Source: Coriobacteriaceae bacterium AM100-PB1-1D-6A (GTDB lineage: Bacteria; Actinomycetota; Coriobacteriia; Coriobacteriales; Coriobacteriaceae). From it: a DNA stretch of 64,000 bases. Positions 1 to 9,559 of this stretch are shown in pieces. The stretch's first letter is position 1; each line of letters opens with the position of its first letter. The notes under the pieces are model-generated. The model made no database searches. It saw only the letters and a list, made by a program, of their open reading frames with translations, and had not been told where the DNA came from. The stretch is taken from positions 110,886-174,885 of the forward strand of contig JAQDNC010000003.1 in the NCBI GenBank assembly GCA_027660625.1. The letters run 5' to 3'. The translations under genes were made by a program, and so were the position numbers.

Positions 1-306
1 CCCAGCACGCCGAGCGAGGTCGCGGTCGTCGTCGCGCTCGCACTCATCTGCTCTGCCTACGGCTTTATCACCCAGACGCTCGTGCAGCCCCACGTGCCCG
101 CCGAGACCACCGGCTTTGCCTTCTCGCTCGAGCCGGTCTGCTCCGCCGTCTTCTCGTTCTTCCTGGTCGGCGAGGTCCTGAGCCCCATCGCCTTCTTTGG
201 CGCCGCCCTCATCCTCACCGGCGTCATGGTGGCAACCGTCGAGCTTCCGCGCCTACGCGCGCATGAACAGGCTCGTATGGCAGGAACGCCCGAGCGCGTC
301 TCGTAG
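1..306 (+). CDS. EamA/DMT-family transporter, C-terminal part (cut by window edge)
   Basis: The frame is open from base 1 to the stop at 304-306, so only about 101 C-terminal residues are present and the start lies outside the window. Three hydrophobic stretches are visible, and the segment with FSLEPVCSAVFSFFLVGE matches the end of the second EamA repeat of drug/metabolite transporters, where a conserved E-P precedes a membrane helix and a Gly-Glu turn. The tail is short and basic (RLRAHEQARMAGTPERVS), as expected on the cytoplasmic side. It is an inner-membrane carrier of unknown substrate. The family call rests on a fragment. Confidence 0.7.
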   Translation, partial: PSTPSEVAVVVALALICSAYGFITQTLVQPHVPAETTGFAFSLEPVCSAVFSFFLVGEVLSPIAFFGAALILTGVMVATVELPRLRAHEQARMAGTPERVS

Positions 307-394
307 ACCCCACTCTTCATACAGCCGCGGCATAAAGGCAACCGGTGCGCCTTTACAATAGATACCAACAGAGTATCTGCCATAAAGGAGCCCC

Positions 395-1120
395 ATGGAC
401 ACCGCAACTCGCGACCGCAACATAGCAACCTGGTTGGGCGATGCGCCGCAGCCGGTACGTGACACTACGAACCAGCTGCTCGAGCGCATCGCCCTTTTGC
501 GTGCCGAGCAGACCATCTACCCGGCACAAGACGACATCCTCAATGCCCTCGCCTACACGCCGGCCGACCAGGTCAAGGTTGTCATCTTGGGTCAAGATCC
601 CTATCACGGACCCAACCAGGCCATGGGGTTATCGTTCTCGGTCCCCGCGACGCAAACCAAGTTGCCGCCGAGCCTGCGCAACATCTATAAGGAACTCAAA
701 GCCGATCTGGACTGCCCCTTTCCTGCCACGGGAGACCTAACCCCATGGGCACAACAGGGCGTCCTGCTCCTCAACACTACGCTCACCGTGCGCGAGCATG
801 CCGCCAATTCGCACGCCAAGCTGGGCTGGAGCACGCTCACCGACTATATTATCGAACGCTGCTGTCAGCTGCCCCAGCCGGTCGTCTTTTTGGCATGGGG
901 CCGCTTTGCCCAGCAAATGGTTGAGGGCAAGCTCGACGCGATCGGCGCGGGCAAGGCAACCGGCAAGTTCTGCCTAGCTTCTACGCACCCCTCGCCGCTT
1001 TCGGCCAACCGCGCCACGGCAGAACTCCCCGCCTTTATAGGGTCGCGCCCCTTCTCGGCAGCCAATCGGCTACTCGAACAGCACGGCTCGACCCCCGTCA
1101 ACTGGACTTGCCTCGGCTAA
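395..1120 (+). CDS. ung: Uracil-DNA glycosylase
   Basis: This 241-residue protein removes uracil from DNA in base excision repair. The water-activating motif GQDPYHG lies at residues 66-72 with the catalytic Asp at 68, and the uracil-recognition stretch GLSFSVP follows. The C-terminal THPSPLS loop, whose His stabilises the flipped base, is present. Length is typical for family 1 UDG. An AAGGAG ribosome site sits a few bases before the ATG at 395. It is monocistronic: a strong hairpin follows the stop and the next gene is convergent. A small inverted repeat, AGATAC/GTATCT, at 360-378 precedes the gene and may act in its leader. Confidence 0.97.
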   Translation: MDTATRDRNIATWLGDAPQPVRDTTNQLLERIALLRAEQTIYPAQDDILNALAYTPADQVKVVILGQDPYHGPNQAMGLSFSVPATQTKLPPSLRNIYKELKADLDCPFPATGDLTPWAQQGVLLLNTTLTVREHAANSHAKLGWSTLTDYIIERCCQLPQPVVFLAWGRFAQQMVEGKLDAIGAGKATGKFCLASTHPSPLSANRATAELPAFIGSRPFSAANRLLEQHGSTPVNWTCLG

Positions 1121-1135
1121 AAATCAATACATCAA

Positions 1136-1169
1136 AAACGCGCCCGACGGATTTCCATCGGGCGCGTTT
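1136..1169. terminator. Bidirectional terminator between ung and the SDR gene
   Basis: A 12-bp perfect stem, AAACGCGCCCGA / TCGGGCGCGTTT, with a short loop lies between two convergent genes. The A-run on the left and T-run on the right let it work in both directions. Confidence 0.9.
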
Positions 1170-1170
1170 C

Positions 1171-1851
1171 CTATTCGGGCCAAATAAATTGTGTGCGGCC
1201 GGCCTCGCCGCCATCGATCAGCAGGCTCTGCCCGGTCATAAACCGGTTGGTCACGCCCGCAAAGTAGATCCACTCGGCGATCTCTTGGGCGGTGGCCCAG
1301 CGTTTAAGCGGCGTGAGCTCCATAATCTGGTTCCACAGGCGCTCGTCTTCCATCACGCAACGGTTGAGCGGCGTGATAACGCCGCCCGGGTCCACACTGT
1401 TGGCGATGGCCTGCGGTGCCAGGCGGTTTGCAAGGTTCTTGGTGTAGGCGATAACGCCGCCCTTGCTGGCGGCATAGGCGGGAAACTCCGATCCCGTATG
1501 TCCGCTCGCGGACCCCACATTGACCACGGATTTGATAGTCGGCGCCGGCTTGGCGGCAAGCCCCTCTCCCACAAAGGCGTAGCGCTCGGTCACGTTGATG
1601 GTGCCACACAGGTTGGCGGCGATATCGTCGGCCGAATCCTGCGCACCGGCAACGTTTACGATTACCTGGGGTTCAAGCTCGCCTGGAAACGAGTCCGGCT
1701 CGCGGACATCGACGATCAGATGGCGATAGCGCTCGTGCTCGATCGCTGCCGGCAGCAAATCAAAGCCCACGACCTCGTGGCCCTCGTCCAAAAAGCGCTG
1801 CACGCACGCGGCTCCGATACCGCCCGAAGCGCCCGTGATCAAAACCCGCAT
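1171..1851 (-). CDS. Short-chain dehydrogenase/reductase (SDR)
   Basis: The 226-residue protein has a classical SDR layout. The N-terminal Rossmann motif TGASGGIG (residues about 6-13) binds NAD(P), the mid-chain NVAG motif is present, and the catalytic pair appears as YAASKGG with the preceding Ser (NVGSASG). The C-terminal GQSLLIDGG is the usual SDR end. The substrate cannot be read from sequence. Its start is 9 bp downstream of the stop of the upstream queuosine-precursor transporter gene, so the two probably share a transcript. The bidirectional hairpin after its stop ends that transcript. Confidence 0.9.
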   Translation of the reverse strand: MRVLITGASGGIGAACVQRFLDEGHEVVGFDLLPAAIEHERYRHLIVDVREPDSFPGELEPQVIVNVAGAQDSADDIAANLCGTINVTERYAFVGEGLAAKPAPTIKSVVNVGSASGHTGSEFPAYAASKGGVIAYTKNLANRLAPQAIANSVDPGGVITPLNRCVMEDERLWNQIMELTPLKRWATAQEIAEWIYFAGVTNRFMTGQSLLIDGGEAGRTQFIWPE

Positions 1852-1860
1852 ATTTGCTCC

Positions 1861-2583
1861 TTAGGCGGTTGCGTGGCGCTCGAGATACTCGGCGCCCACA
1901 TTCTCGCGCTCCCAGCCGCGCACGACCTTGTAGCCCACAGGGCTCAGGAAGACCTCGCACAGCAGCTCGGCAACAGCGCCGGTCAGCGAGCACATAAGGA
2001 CCTGCACCCAGGTCCAACCAAAGAACGTGTGGCTCACCACAATGGCAAAGACCAGGTTGTCGATAAACTGGCCAACGCCTGTAGACACATAGGAGCGGAA
2101 GGCAAAGCTCGCAAAGTTATTCTTTTTGAGCATACGGCCGAGCGACTGGTTGAGCGTGGAGTTAACGACGGCAGAGACGAGCATGGCGAGCGAAGATCCA
2201 AACACCACGTACCAGGTGCCGCCGATGGTGGCGTTAAGGGCGGTGTTGACCTCGATCATACCCGTGTCGTAGTAGGCGCCCCACATGCCGGGCGTGAGCG
2301 AGCATGCCCAAAAGCACAGGCTCACAGCCAGGTTGACCAGCAGTGCGAGGATAGAGATTTTGATGGATGCCTTGGCGCCAAAGCGCTTGCAGATCATGTC
2401 CTGGCACAAAAACGAAACCCAGCTCACCACAAAGCCGCAATCGAGTGCCAGATACGGCAGGCTGATGAGCTCTTTGTTGGCCAGCAGGTTCATCATGATA
2501 ACGCTCACGATAAACAGCGAAACCGTTGCCGCGGGAATGCTCCGCAACAGGACCTTGTAGTCCTCCATGACCTTCTTGATCAT
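1861..2583 (-). CDS. Queuosine-precursor transporter, VUT/YhhQ family
   Basis: A 240-residue integral membrane protein with about six hydrophobic segments and the family pattern LANKELISLPYLALDCG ... SFLCQDMICKRFGAK. Members import queuine, preQ0 or preQ1 for synthesis of the modified tRNA base queuosine. Start choice is firm: AAAGGAG at 2590-2596 lies six bases before the ATG. A compact hairpin with an A/C-rich tail immediately upstream (2590-2640) looks like a preQ1-type control element, which would fit the proposed substrate. An SDR gene follows 9 bp downstream. Confidence 0.85.
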   Translation of the reverse strand: MIKKVMEDYKVLLRSIPAATVSLFIVSVIMMNLLANKELISLPYLALDCGFVVSWVSFLCQDMICKRFGAKASIKISILALLVNLAVSLCFWACSLTPGMWGAYYDTGMIEVNTALNATIGGTWYVVFGSSLAMLVSAVVNSTLNQSLGRMLKKNNFASFAFRSYVSTGVGQFIDNLVFAIVVSHTFFGWTWVQVLMCSLTGAVAELLCEVFLSPVGYKVVRGWERENVGAEYLERHATA

Positions 2584-2589
2584 TATGTA

Positions 2590-2640
2590 CTCCTTTGGTT
2601 TTAGGTTTAACGAGCAGGATATCGGACCCGAACTGCTCGG
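2590..2640 (-). promoter_or_regulatory. Candidate preQ1-I-like riboswitch in the leader of the queuosine transporter gene
   Basis: On the minus strand a perfect 7-bp stem CGAGCAG / CTGCTCG (2633-2639 with 2611-2617) encloses a 15-base loop beginning UUCGGG. It is followed by an A-rich tail (UUAAACCUAAAACC) that runs into the ribosome site. The known preQ1-I aptamer is a small H-type pseudoknot with a short stem, a UUC-starting or C-rich loop and an A-rich tail overlapping the Shine-Dalgarno. The loop UCC could pair with the GGA of the ribosome site. Several conserved positions cannot be verified by eye, so this is a candidate supported mainly by layout and by the gene it precedes. Confidence 0.4.
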
Positions 2641-2739
2641 CCGCCACGGTCTTGAGGCGACGGTGGGTATGATAGCCGCTCACGCGGCGGCAGGCAAGCA
2701 AACGGCGCGGCGGCCCCACAGGATCACCGCGCCGGTGCG

Positions 2740-4353
<1,614 letters not shown>

Positions 4354-4498
4354 GCGGATCCTTTCTTGCATTGAGTGCATTACATCGATGTAACCGCACC
4401 ATTGTAGCCGCGAAACCCCGCCATAGGGCACCTATCAGGACAAATTCATCAGTTGGGGCCTAGGGTAGCAGTCGATGGCGGCACTCCGCAGCAGTTTG

Positions 4499-4794
4499 TC
4501 TCGATCTGTAACATCTAGACGGTTTTTGAACCTCTACCTGTTACAGATTTAGACAAACAGGTGGGCGTCCCAGAAAGATCTCGATCTGTAACATCTAGCC
4601 ACTCAAAACGGGTCTATCTGTTACAGATTGAGATATAAGGATAGACGGGTGGCCAATGTCTCGATCTGTAACATCTAGCAGCCAAAAACTTCTCCAGTTG
4701 TTACAGATTGAGACAACCAGGTGGGGCCCGCCAGCAAAATCTCAATCTGTAACAGGTAGCCGTCCAAATCGGTTCCAGATGTTACAGATTGAGA
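4499..4794. repeat. Array of four 55-bp hairpin units with 80-bp period
   Basis: Four units start at 4499, 4579, 4659 and 4740, each 55 bp, separated by 25-26 bp of unrelated sequence. Each unit is TCTCGATCTGTAACA, a 25-base loop, and TGTTACAGATTGAGA, giving a 15-bp stem. Unit 1 has one mismatch and unit 4 is fully complementary with A in place of G. In units 1-3 the fifth base pair is G-U if the plus strand is transcribed but A-C on the minus strand. Loops differ, but the first two retain short internal pairing (TAGA/TCTA, TAGCC/GGTCTA). The array lies between divergent prfC and the GntR-ABC operon. No cas genes are present. Confidence 0.9.
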
Positions 4795-4827
4795 TGAATG
4801 AACGGGCGGACAATCCGTATTTACCTC

Positions 4828-4878
4828 TTGCATAACTGTGCATAGTGTATATATACTGTGCTTACCGGTTATATACAC
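4828..4878 (+). promoter_or_regulatory. Promoter and GntR operator of the GntR-ABC operon
   Basis: TTGCAT (4828-4833), an 18-bp spacer and TATACT (4852-4857) form a sigma-A-type promoter. The inverted repeat GTGTATATA (4845-4853) / TATATACAC (4870-4878) covers the -10 box. This spacing and composition suit a dimeric GntR/YtrA-type repressor, so autoregulation of the downstream operon is inferred. Confidence 0.7.
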
Positions 4879-4905
4879 GTGTAGCCCAACAGCTAAGGAG
4901 CCGCT

Positions 4906-5325
4906 GTGGACATCATCCTATCCAATTCGAGCGATATGCCCATCTACGAACAAATATCCTCGCAGGTCAAAGCTCAGATCCTTTCGGGCGTACTCACTGC
5001 GGGAGCCAAACTCCCCAGCATCCGTGCGCTCGCGAGTGATCTTGGCGTGAGCGTCATCACCACCAAGCGCGCCTACGCCGACCTGGAGCAGCTCGGGTTT
5101 ATCTGCACCGTGCAGGGCAAGGGCTGCTTTGTCGCCGAGGGCAACCAGGAGCTCTTGCGCGAAAACCAGCTCTGCCATATCGAAGAGCTGCTTACGCAGG
5201 CGGCAGAACAAGCCGAAGCCCTGGGCGTCACGCGCGACAAACTGCACGAGATGCTCGACCTGGTAGCCCCCGAAACCATGCAGCAGCCATCTGCAAGAAA
5301 GGCTATACCATGCAAAACTTGTTAG
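4906..5325 (+). CDS. GntR-family transcriptional regulator, YtrA type
   Basis: A 139-residue regulator with an N-terminal winged helix (YEQISSQVKAQILSGVL ... LPSIRALASDLGVS) and only a short C-terminal dimerisation helix, the size of the YtrA subgroup that controls ABC transporter operons. Translation starts at a GTG with AAGGAG five bases upstream. The gene overlaps the following ATPase gene by 16 bp, and an inverted repeat covers its promoter, so it probably represses its own operon. The ligand is unknown; YtrA-type proteins often respond to cell-envelope stress or antibiotics. Confidence 0.9.
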   Translation: MDIILSNSSDMPIYEQISSQVKAQILSGVLTAGAKLPSIRALASDLGVSVITTKRAYADLEQLGFICTVQGKGCFVAEGNQELLRENQLCHIEELLTQAAEQAEALGVTRDKLHEMLDLVAPETMQQPSARKAIPCKTC

Positions 5326-6191
5326 AACTCAAAGGTGTCTCACGCCGCGTGAGCGACCGTTTTTCGCTGAGCGATGTCACGCTCGCTGTGGAGCCCGGCC
5401 AGATCGCTGGCTTTGTGGGCGCAAATGGCGCCGGCAAGACGACGACCATTCGCGCCGCGCTTGGGCTTATCAAACTCGATGCCGGCGAGGTGCGCCTGTT
5501 TGGGCAGCGCTGTGGCGCCGACGCGCCCGATGAGACACAGCGCTGCCTGCGCTCCCGCGTCGGTCTCGTCCTGGACACATGCCCCTTCCCTTCAACGCTC
5601 AAGGTGGGCCAGATCGAGGCACTCGTAGGCCAGGCGTACCCCACGTGGGACCGCAAAACGTTCGCCGGATTCATCGACCGATTTGGCCTCGATCCCAAGA
5701 CAAAGGTCAAGGACCTCTCCCGCGGCATGGGCATGAAACTGCAGCTTGCCTGTGCACTCAGCCACAATGCCAAACTGCTCGTTTTGGACGAAGCCACCGC
5801 GGGCCTCGATCCCATGGCACGCGAGGAACTGCTCGATGAGTTGCTTGCTTTTGTCGCCGACGGCCAGCACAGCGTGCTGCTCTCGAGCCACATTACGTCC
5901 GACCTCGATCGCGCCGCCGACCGCGTCATCTGCATCGATAACGGCTCGATTGTGTTTGACCTGCCGCGCGAGGACATTACCGACCGAGCCGGCATCGCCC
6001 ACTGCACCCAAGCGCAGGCCGCCGAGCTTATGGCTTGCGTCGAAGGTGCCCATGCCGCCCGCCACGCCTACAGCGTGGACGTGCTCGTGCCCAACCGTCG
6101 CGAAACGCTCGAGGCCTTTCCCGAGATTCCCTGCGATCGGGCAACCATTGACGACTATCTTCGCCTCACGCTGAAAGGGGCTTCGAAATGA
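5310..6191 (+). CDS. ABC transporter ATP-binding protein
   Basis: The 293-residue ATPase carries Walker A GANGAGKTT (about residues 38-46), the signature LSRGMGMKLQLA and Walker B LLVLDEATAGLD, followed by the switch His in LLSSHIT. It energises export or lipid/drug handling with the membrane partner encoded immediately after, whose ATG overlaps this stop (ATGA). It overlaps the GntR gene upstream, so all three proteins should be made from one transcript. The substrate is not readable. Confidence 0.93.
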   Translation: MQNLLELKGVSRRVSDRFSLSDVTLAVEPGQIAGFVGANGAGKTTTIRAALGLIKLDAGEVRLFGQRCGADAPDETQRCLRSRVGLVLDTCPFPSTLKVGQIEALVGQAYPTWDRKTFAGFIDRFGLDPKTKVKDLSRGMGMKLQLACALSHNAKLLVLDEATAGLDPMAREELLDELLAFVADGQHSVLLSSHITSDLDRAADRVICIDNGSIVFDLPREDITDRAGIAHCTQAQAAELMACVEGAHAARHAYSVDVLVPNRRETLEAFPEIPCDRATIDDYLRLTLKGASK

Positions 6192-6886
6192 AACGCGCCT
6201 TTATGTCCGAGCTCGCCATCGCTCGCACGCTCATCCCGAGCATTGCGGGCGTCGGCCTGTTCATCTTCGTCGTGCTGACCCTTGCCAACGCATCGGACGG
6301 CGATTCCGGCATGAGCGCTGGCGCCTGCGCGGTCAGTGCCATGTCACCCATCATGGTCATGAGCTCGCTGGCCGGCTTCGACAATCAAAACGGTTGGGAG
6401 CGCTACCGGGCAACGCTGCCCTTCTCGCGCAAAGACATCATCCGCGCACGCTACCTGAGCGTTATTGTCTTCTCCGCCGTCATGGCGTGCGCCGCCGCGC
6501 TTCTGAGCATCGTCTCCTTCCCGCTCTTCAACAGCGCGGGTATCCCGTTGACGGGACAGATCGTCTTTGAGATTGCAATAGCCTCAGCAGCATCAATGCT
6601 CATCTCCCTCATGATGGTGTTTTTGGCGCAACCGCTGTTCTTTCGATTTGGTCACATGGAGGCGCTGCGCCTATCCGTTGGCCTGTTTGCCCTGCTTGGT
6701 TGCGGCACCATGGCCACGCTGAGCTCCTCCAACCCCATCAGCAACTGGCTCATGTCGATTGCCGGAGCGAATCCCGATCCTGCCGTTCTGAGCTGTCTGT
6801 GTGCAGGCATCGCCGCACTTGCCCTCGCGCTATGTGCAATCAGCTGCGCCGTCAGCACCAAGGTCTATCGGGCACGCGACCTGTAA
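6188..6886 (+). CDS. ABC-2 type transporter permease
   Basis: A 232-residue membrane protein with about six hydrophobic segments. The cytoplasmic stretch NGWERYRATLPFSRKDIIRARYLS is the coupling-helix region common in ABC-2 permeases paired with GntR/YtrA-controlled ATPases. Its ATG overlaps the ATPase stop by four bases, showing translational coupling. No clear terminator was found in the 273 bp downstream; only a small AGCGAC/GTCGCT hairpin lies at 6943-6957. Confidence 0.88.
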   Translation: MKRAFMSELAIARTLIPSIAGVGLFIFVVLTLANASDGDSGMSAGACAVSAMSPIMVMSSLAGFDNQNGWERYRATLPFSRKDIIRARYLSVIVFSAVMACAAALLSIVSFPLFNSAGIPLTGQIVFEIAIASAASMLISLMMVFLAQPLFFRFGHMEALRLSVGLFALLGCGTMATLSSSNPISNWLMSIAGANPDPAVLSCLCAGIAALALALCAISCAVSTKVYRARDL

Positions 6887-7159
6887 TCGACAGCCAAAGG
6901 GCTTGGGCTGCACGCCACCTCATTTACTAGATAAGACGAAGCAGCGACAACGTCGCTACCGCCCTTCACGGCATGCCGTTTAAATCTTGGCAACCAAAGA
7001 GAAGCCGACAGCATATCGACAATTCGAGCCTCAACCAAATGGTTCCCCGGAACATGGCCCCGTCTCGCCGCGGCCATATCAAACCTTCATGGTGGGGCGG
7101 TATCCTCATGTCCATAAAACTCGCAGGATAAACCCATTATCCAAGGAGGCACCGCACCC

Positions 7160-8035
7160 GTGTCGTGGGTTGTCGCAGCATTTGCGTCAGCATTCTTTGC
7201 CGGCATCACATCCATCTTGGCCAAATGCGGCATCAAGCAGACCGACTCCGATGTCGCGACGGCCATTCGCACCTGCGTGGTGCTCGTTTTCGCCTGGGCA
7301 ATGGCGGGCATTTCTGGATCCATTGGAACCATTGGCAGCATCGAACCCAGATCCTGGCTCTTTCTCGTCCTCTCGGGACTCGCTACCGGTGCTTCGTGGA
7401 TCTGTTACTTTAAGGCGTTGAGCATCGGAAATGTCAATAAGGTCGTACCGGTCGACAAGATGAGCACCGTGCTCGCCGCGCTGGTCGCCATCGCGCTTTT
7501 TGACGAGACGAGCAACCTTGCGGTTAAGCTCGTGGGAACCGCTGTCATCACCCTCGGCACGTTTTTAATGATCGAGAAGAAGCAGTCCGCCGAACCCGAG
7601 CAGCAGCAAGACCGAACCTGGCTCGCTTACGCCCTCGGCGCCGCCGTGTTCGCGGCACTCACCTCCGTCCTCGCCAAGATCGGCATCGAAGGCGTCGAGT
7701 CAAACCTGGCCACGGCAATCCGCACCTGCGTGGTACTGGTTATGGCATGGGCAATCGTGGCAGCCAAGGGAAAACTGGAGCAGGTCGCGCACGTTGACCG
7801 GCGCGAACTCACATTTCTCGCAACATCGGGCATCGCGACTGGAGCATCGTGGCTGCTCTATTACTATGCCATCGCTGCAGGCCAGGTGAGTGTCGTGGTG
7901 CAGATCGACAAACTATCGATTGTCGTATCGGTGCTATTTGCGCGCCTGGCATTCAACGAAAAACTCTCCCGCCGCAGCGCCATCGGTCTCGTCCTCATCG
8001 TACTGGGCACCGCCGCGCTTGCAATTTGGAAGTAG
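7160..8035 (+). CDS. EamA/DMT-family transporter with two EamA repeats
   Basis: The 291-residue protein shows ten hydrophobic segments in two homologous halves. The halves are plainly duplicated: SILAKCGIKQTDSDVATAIRT near residue 20 corresponds to SVLAKIGIEGVESNLATAIRT near residue 170, each followed by CVVLVxAWA. Such proteins export or import small metabolites; the substrate is unknown. It starts at GTG with AAGGAGG at 7143-7149. A short hairpin GGATAA/TTATCC (7126-7142) sits just before the ribosome site and could affect translation. Confidence 0.9.
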   Translation: MSWVVAAFASAFFAGITSILAKCGIKQTDSDVATAIRTCVVLVFAWAMAGISGSIGTIGSIEPRSWLFLVLSGLATGASWICYFKALSIGNVNKVVPVDKMSTVLAALVAIALFDETSNLAVKLVGTAVITLGTFLMIEKKQSAEPEQQQDRTWLAYALGAAVFAALTSVLAKIGIEGVESNLATAIRTCVVLVMAWAIVAAKGKLEQVAHVDRRELTFLATSGIATGASWLLYYYAIAAGQVSVVVQIDKLSIVVSVLFARLAFNEKLSRRSAIGLVLIVLGTAALAIWK

Positions 8036-8129
8036 CGCCAATACCGAACGAAATCCAGTCCACCCGCAAATCCGTGACACAGCGCCCGCACCGGACTTGA
8101 GATGTTTGTACTGACCGCGCGCTGCCGCG

Positions 8130-9434
8130 CTACTTGCGCAGCGGCTTGGGCAGTGGAATGCCGGCGGCGATAACGGCGGCGATGATCATGCAGACGATAC
8201 CCTTGAGCGGGAAGCACATGAGCAGCAGGCCCACAACCATGACGGGCTGGCGCATGACGGCACCCATCGTCGAAGCGGTACAGACGGCGACGCAAAAGAC
8301 CGGATCGGCGCCCGTCAGGATGGCAAGACCGTAGCCCAGGCTCACGCCCGAGAAGATGACGGGGAAGAAGTGACCGCCGCGCCAGCCCATGTTGATAAGC
8401 GCAGGCGTCAGCATGGCCTTGACAAGACCGGTCGCGATAAGCACGCCGGCGGGGATGGTCAGATAGGTCTCCATGAGCACGTCGGCTTGGGTCTCGCCGG
8501 CAAACATGGTGTAGGGCAAAACCGTGCCGCAGATGGCGAGCGCCAGACCAGCCAGCATTGCCTTAACGACAGGACGCTCTCCTATGGCCCGGGCAAACGC
8601 TTCGCTTGCATGCTCAGAGACAAAGTACAGCCAGCCGCATACGGTGCCGACCAACGCCAGCGGAATGAGCCAGACAAGTTCCAGGTTGCCCACCTGAGCG
8701 GACTCGAACCTGGGCATGCCCATGCCGCCGCCCATAAGCTGGCCGAGCAGCAGGTAGGTACCCAGACCGCCGGCAATCGCAATGCCGTAGACCACGGTCT
8801 TTTGCGCCTTGGGCAGCTTGATGGTGATCTTGTCGGACGCGGAATCCCCATCGTCGCCGGCGCCCTGGCCGTCGGCACTACCGGCGAGCGGCGCCACAAA
8901 GCCAAAGACGGGCGCGGTAAAGAGCGCCGTCAGCGCGGCCTGGGTGCCCAACAGTGTGAGCTCCCTAAACTCGGCGCCAAAGCGGCGCATGCGGTCGCCG
9001 ACCCAGCTGCACAGACCCGCGATAACGCCGGTCAGGCCGGCCTCCGGTCCAATACTTCCGCCAAACAGCAGCGGCAGCAATGCCGCGAGCGAAAGCTTGC
9101 CCAGGTTGTCGTACGGGTAGCGCCCGTCTTGTTTAACCTTGGCCATCACCTGGTTGAGGTCGTCGGTCTTGGTGCCCGTAATCTTTTCGTACAGACCGAT
9201 TAACAGGCCGCCCAGCAGGCAGACGAAAAACGGGTACGGCAGAAAGCCAAACGGGCCGCTGGCAAGCTCGGGCGAGGCGACGCCCAGCATATGCGGAATC
9301 TCGGTCCATAAATAGTCGATACCGTGCTCCATCGCAAAGAAGAACAGCCAGACCGCGGCGCCCGCAAACGCACCGGTCACAGCCACGCTCACTAAAAACA
9401 GTGCTCGGTTTTTGGGTTTTGCAAGGTTATCCAT
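8130..9434 (-). CDS. ClC-family chloride channel/antiporter-like protein
   Basis: The 434-residue membrane protein has the ClC hallmarks GGSIGPEAGLTG (GxxGPE-type filter motif, about residues 130-140) and the late motif GWRGGHFFPVIFSG. About ten hydrophobic helices are visible. ClC proteins move chloride, fluoride or other anions, as channels or H+ antiporters. I did not identify the gating Glu with certainty beyond the GPE motif. There is no fluoride-riboswitch-like leader in the 125 bp upstream. The gene stands alone and is convergent with the EamA gene. Confidence 0.88.
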   Translation of the reverse strand: MDNLAKPKNRALFLVSVAVTGAFAGAAVWLFFFAMEHGIDYLWTEIPHMLGVASPELASGPFGFLPYPFFVCLLGGLLIGLYEKITGTKTDDLNQVMAKVKQDGRYPYDNLGKLSLAALLPLLFGGSIGPEAGLTGVIAGLCSWVGDRMRRFGAEFRELTLLGTQAALTALFTAPVFGFVAPLAGSADGQGAGDDGDSASDKITIKLPKAQKTVVYGIAIAGGLGTYLLLGQLMGGGMGMPRFESAQVGNLELVWLIPLALVGTVCGWLYFVSEHASEAFARAIGERPVVKAMLAGLALAICGTVLPYTMFAGETQADVLMETYLTIPAGVLIATGLVKAMLTPALINMGWRGGHFFPVIFSGVSLGYGLAILTGADPVFCVAVCTASTMGAVMRQPVMVVGLLLMCFPLKGIVCMIIAAVIAAGIPLPKPLRK

Positions 9435-9559
9435 CGGGGCCTCCCGTGGTCAAAGTCGGCATAGATGCGTTTTATTGTAGAGCGAGCGTTGCCCGAACGA
9501 GCCAACCGTCTGCGCTGCAAACGGCACCATTGGGAGTCATAGTGGGGCAGGCTCAAGAC

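Noticed and set aside
1108..2604. Long plus-strand open frame opposite the SDR and transporter genes
   Set aside because: It reads as an antisense shadow: no start signal, His/Arg-rich composition with no domains, while the minus-strand genes have clear motifs and ribosome sites. The same applies to long frames opposite prfC (2785-4374), the fused ABC gene (23086-25347), the topoisomerase genes (41832-44492) and mcrB (59919-61847).
4499..4794. CRISPR array
   Set aside because: Regular spacing suggested it, but units are 55-bp hairpins, spacers are only 25-26 bp, unit loops vary, there are only four units and no cas genes are in the window.
9435..9559. Fluoride riboswitch before the ClC gene
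   Set aside because: The leader shows no crcB-motif pseudoknot elements, so the anion specificity remains open.
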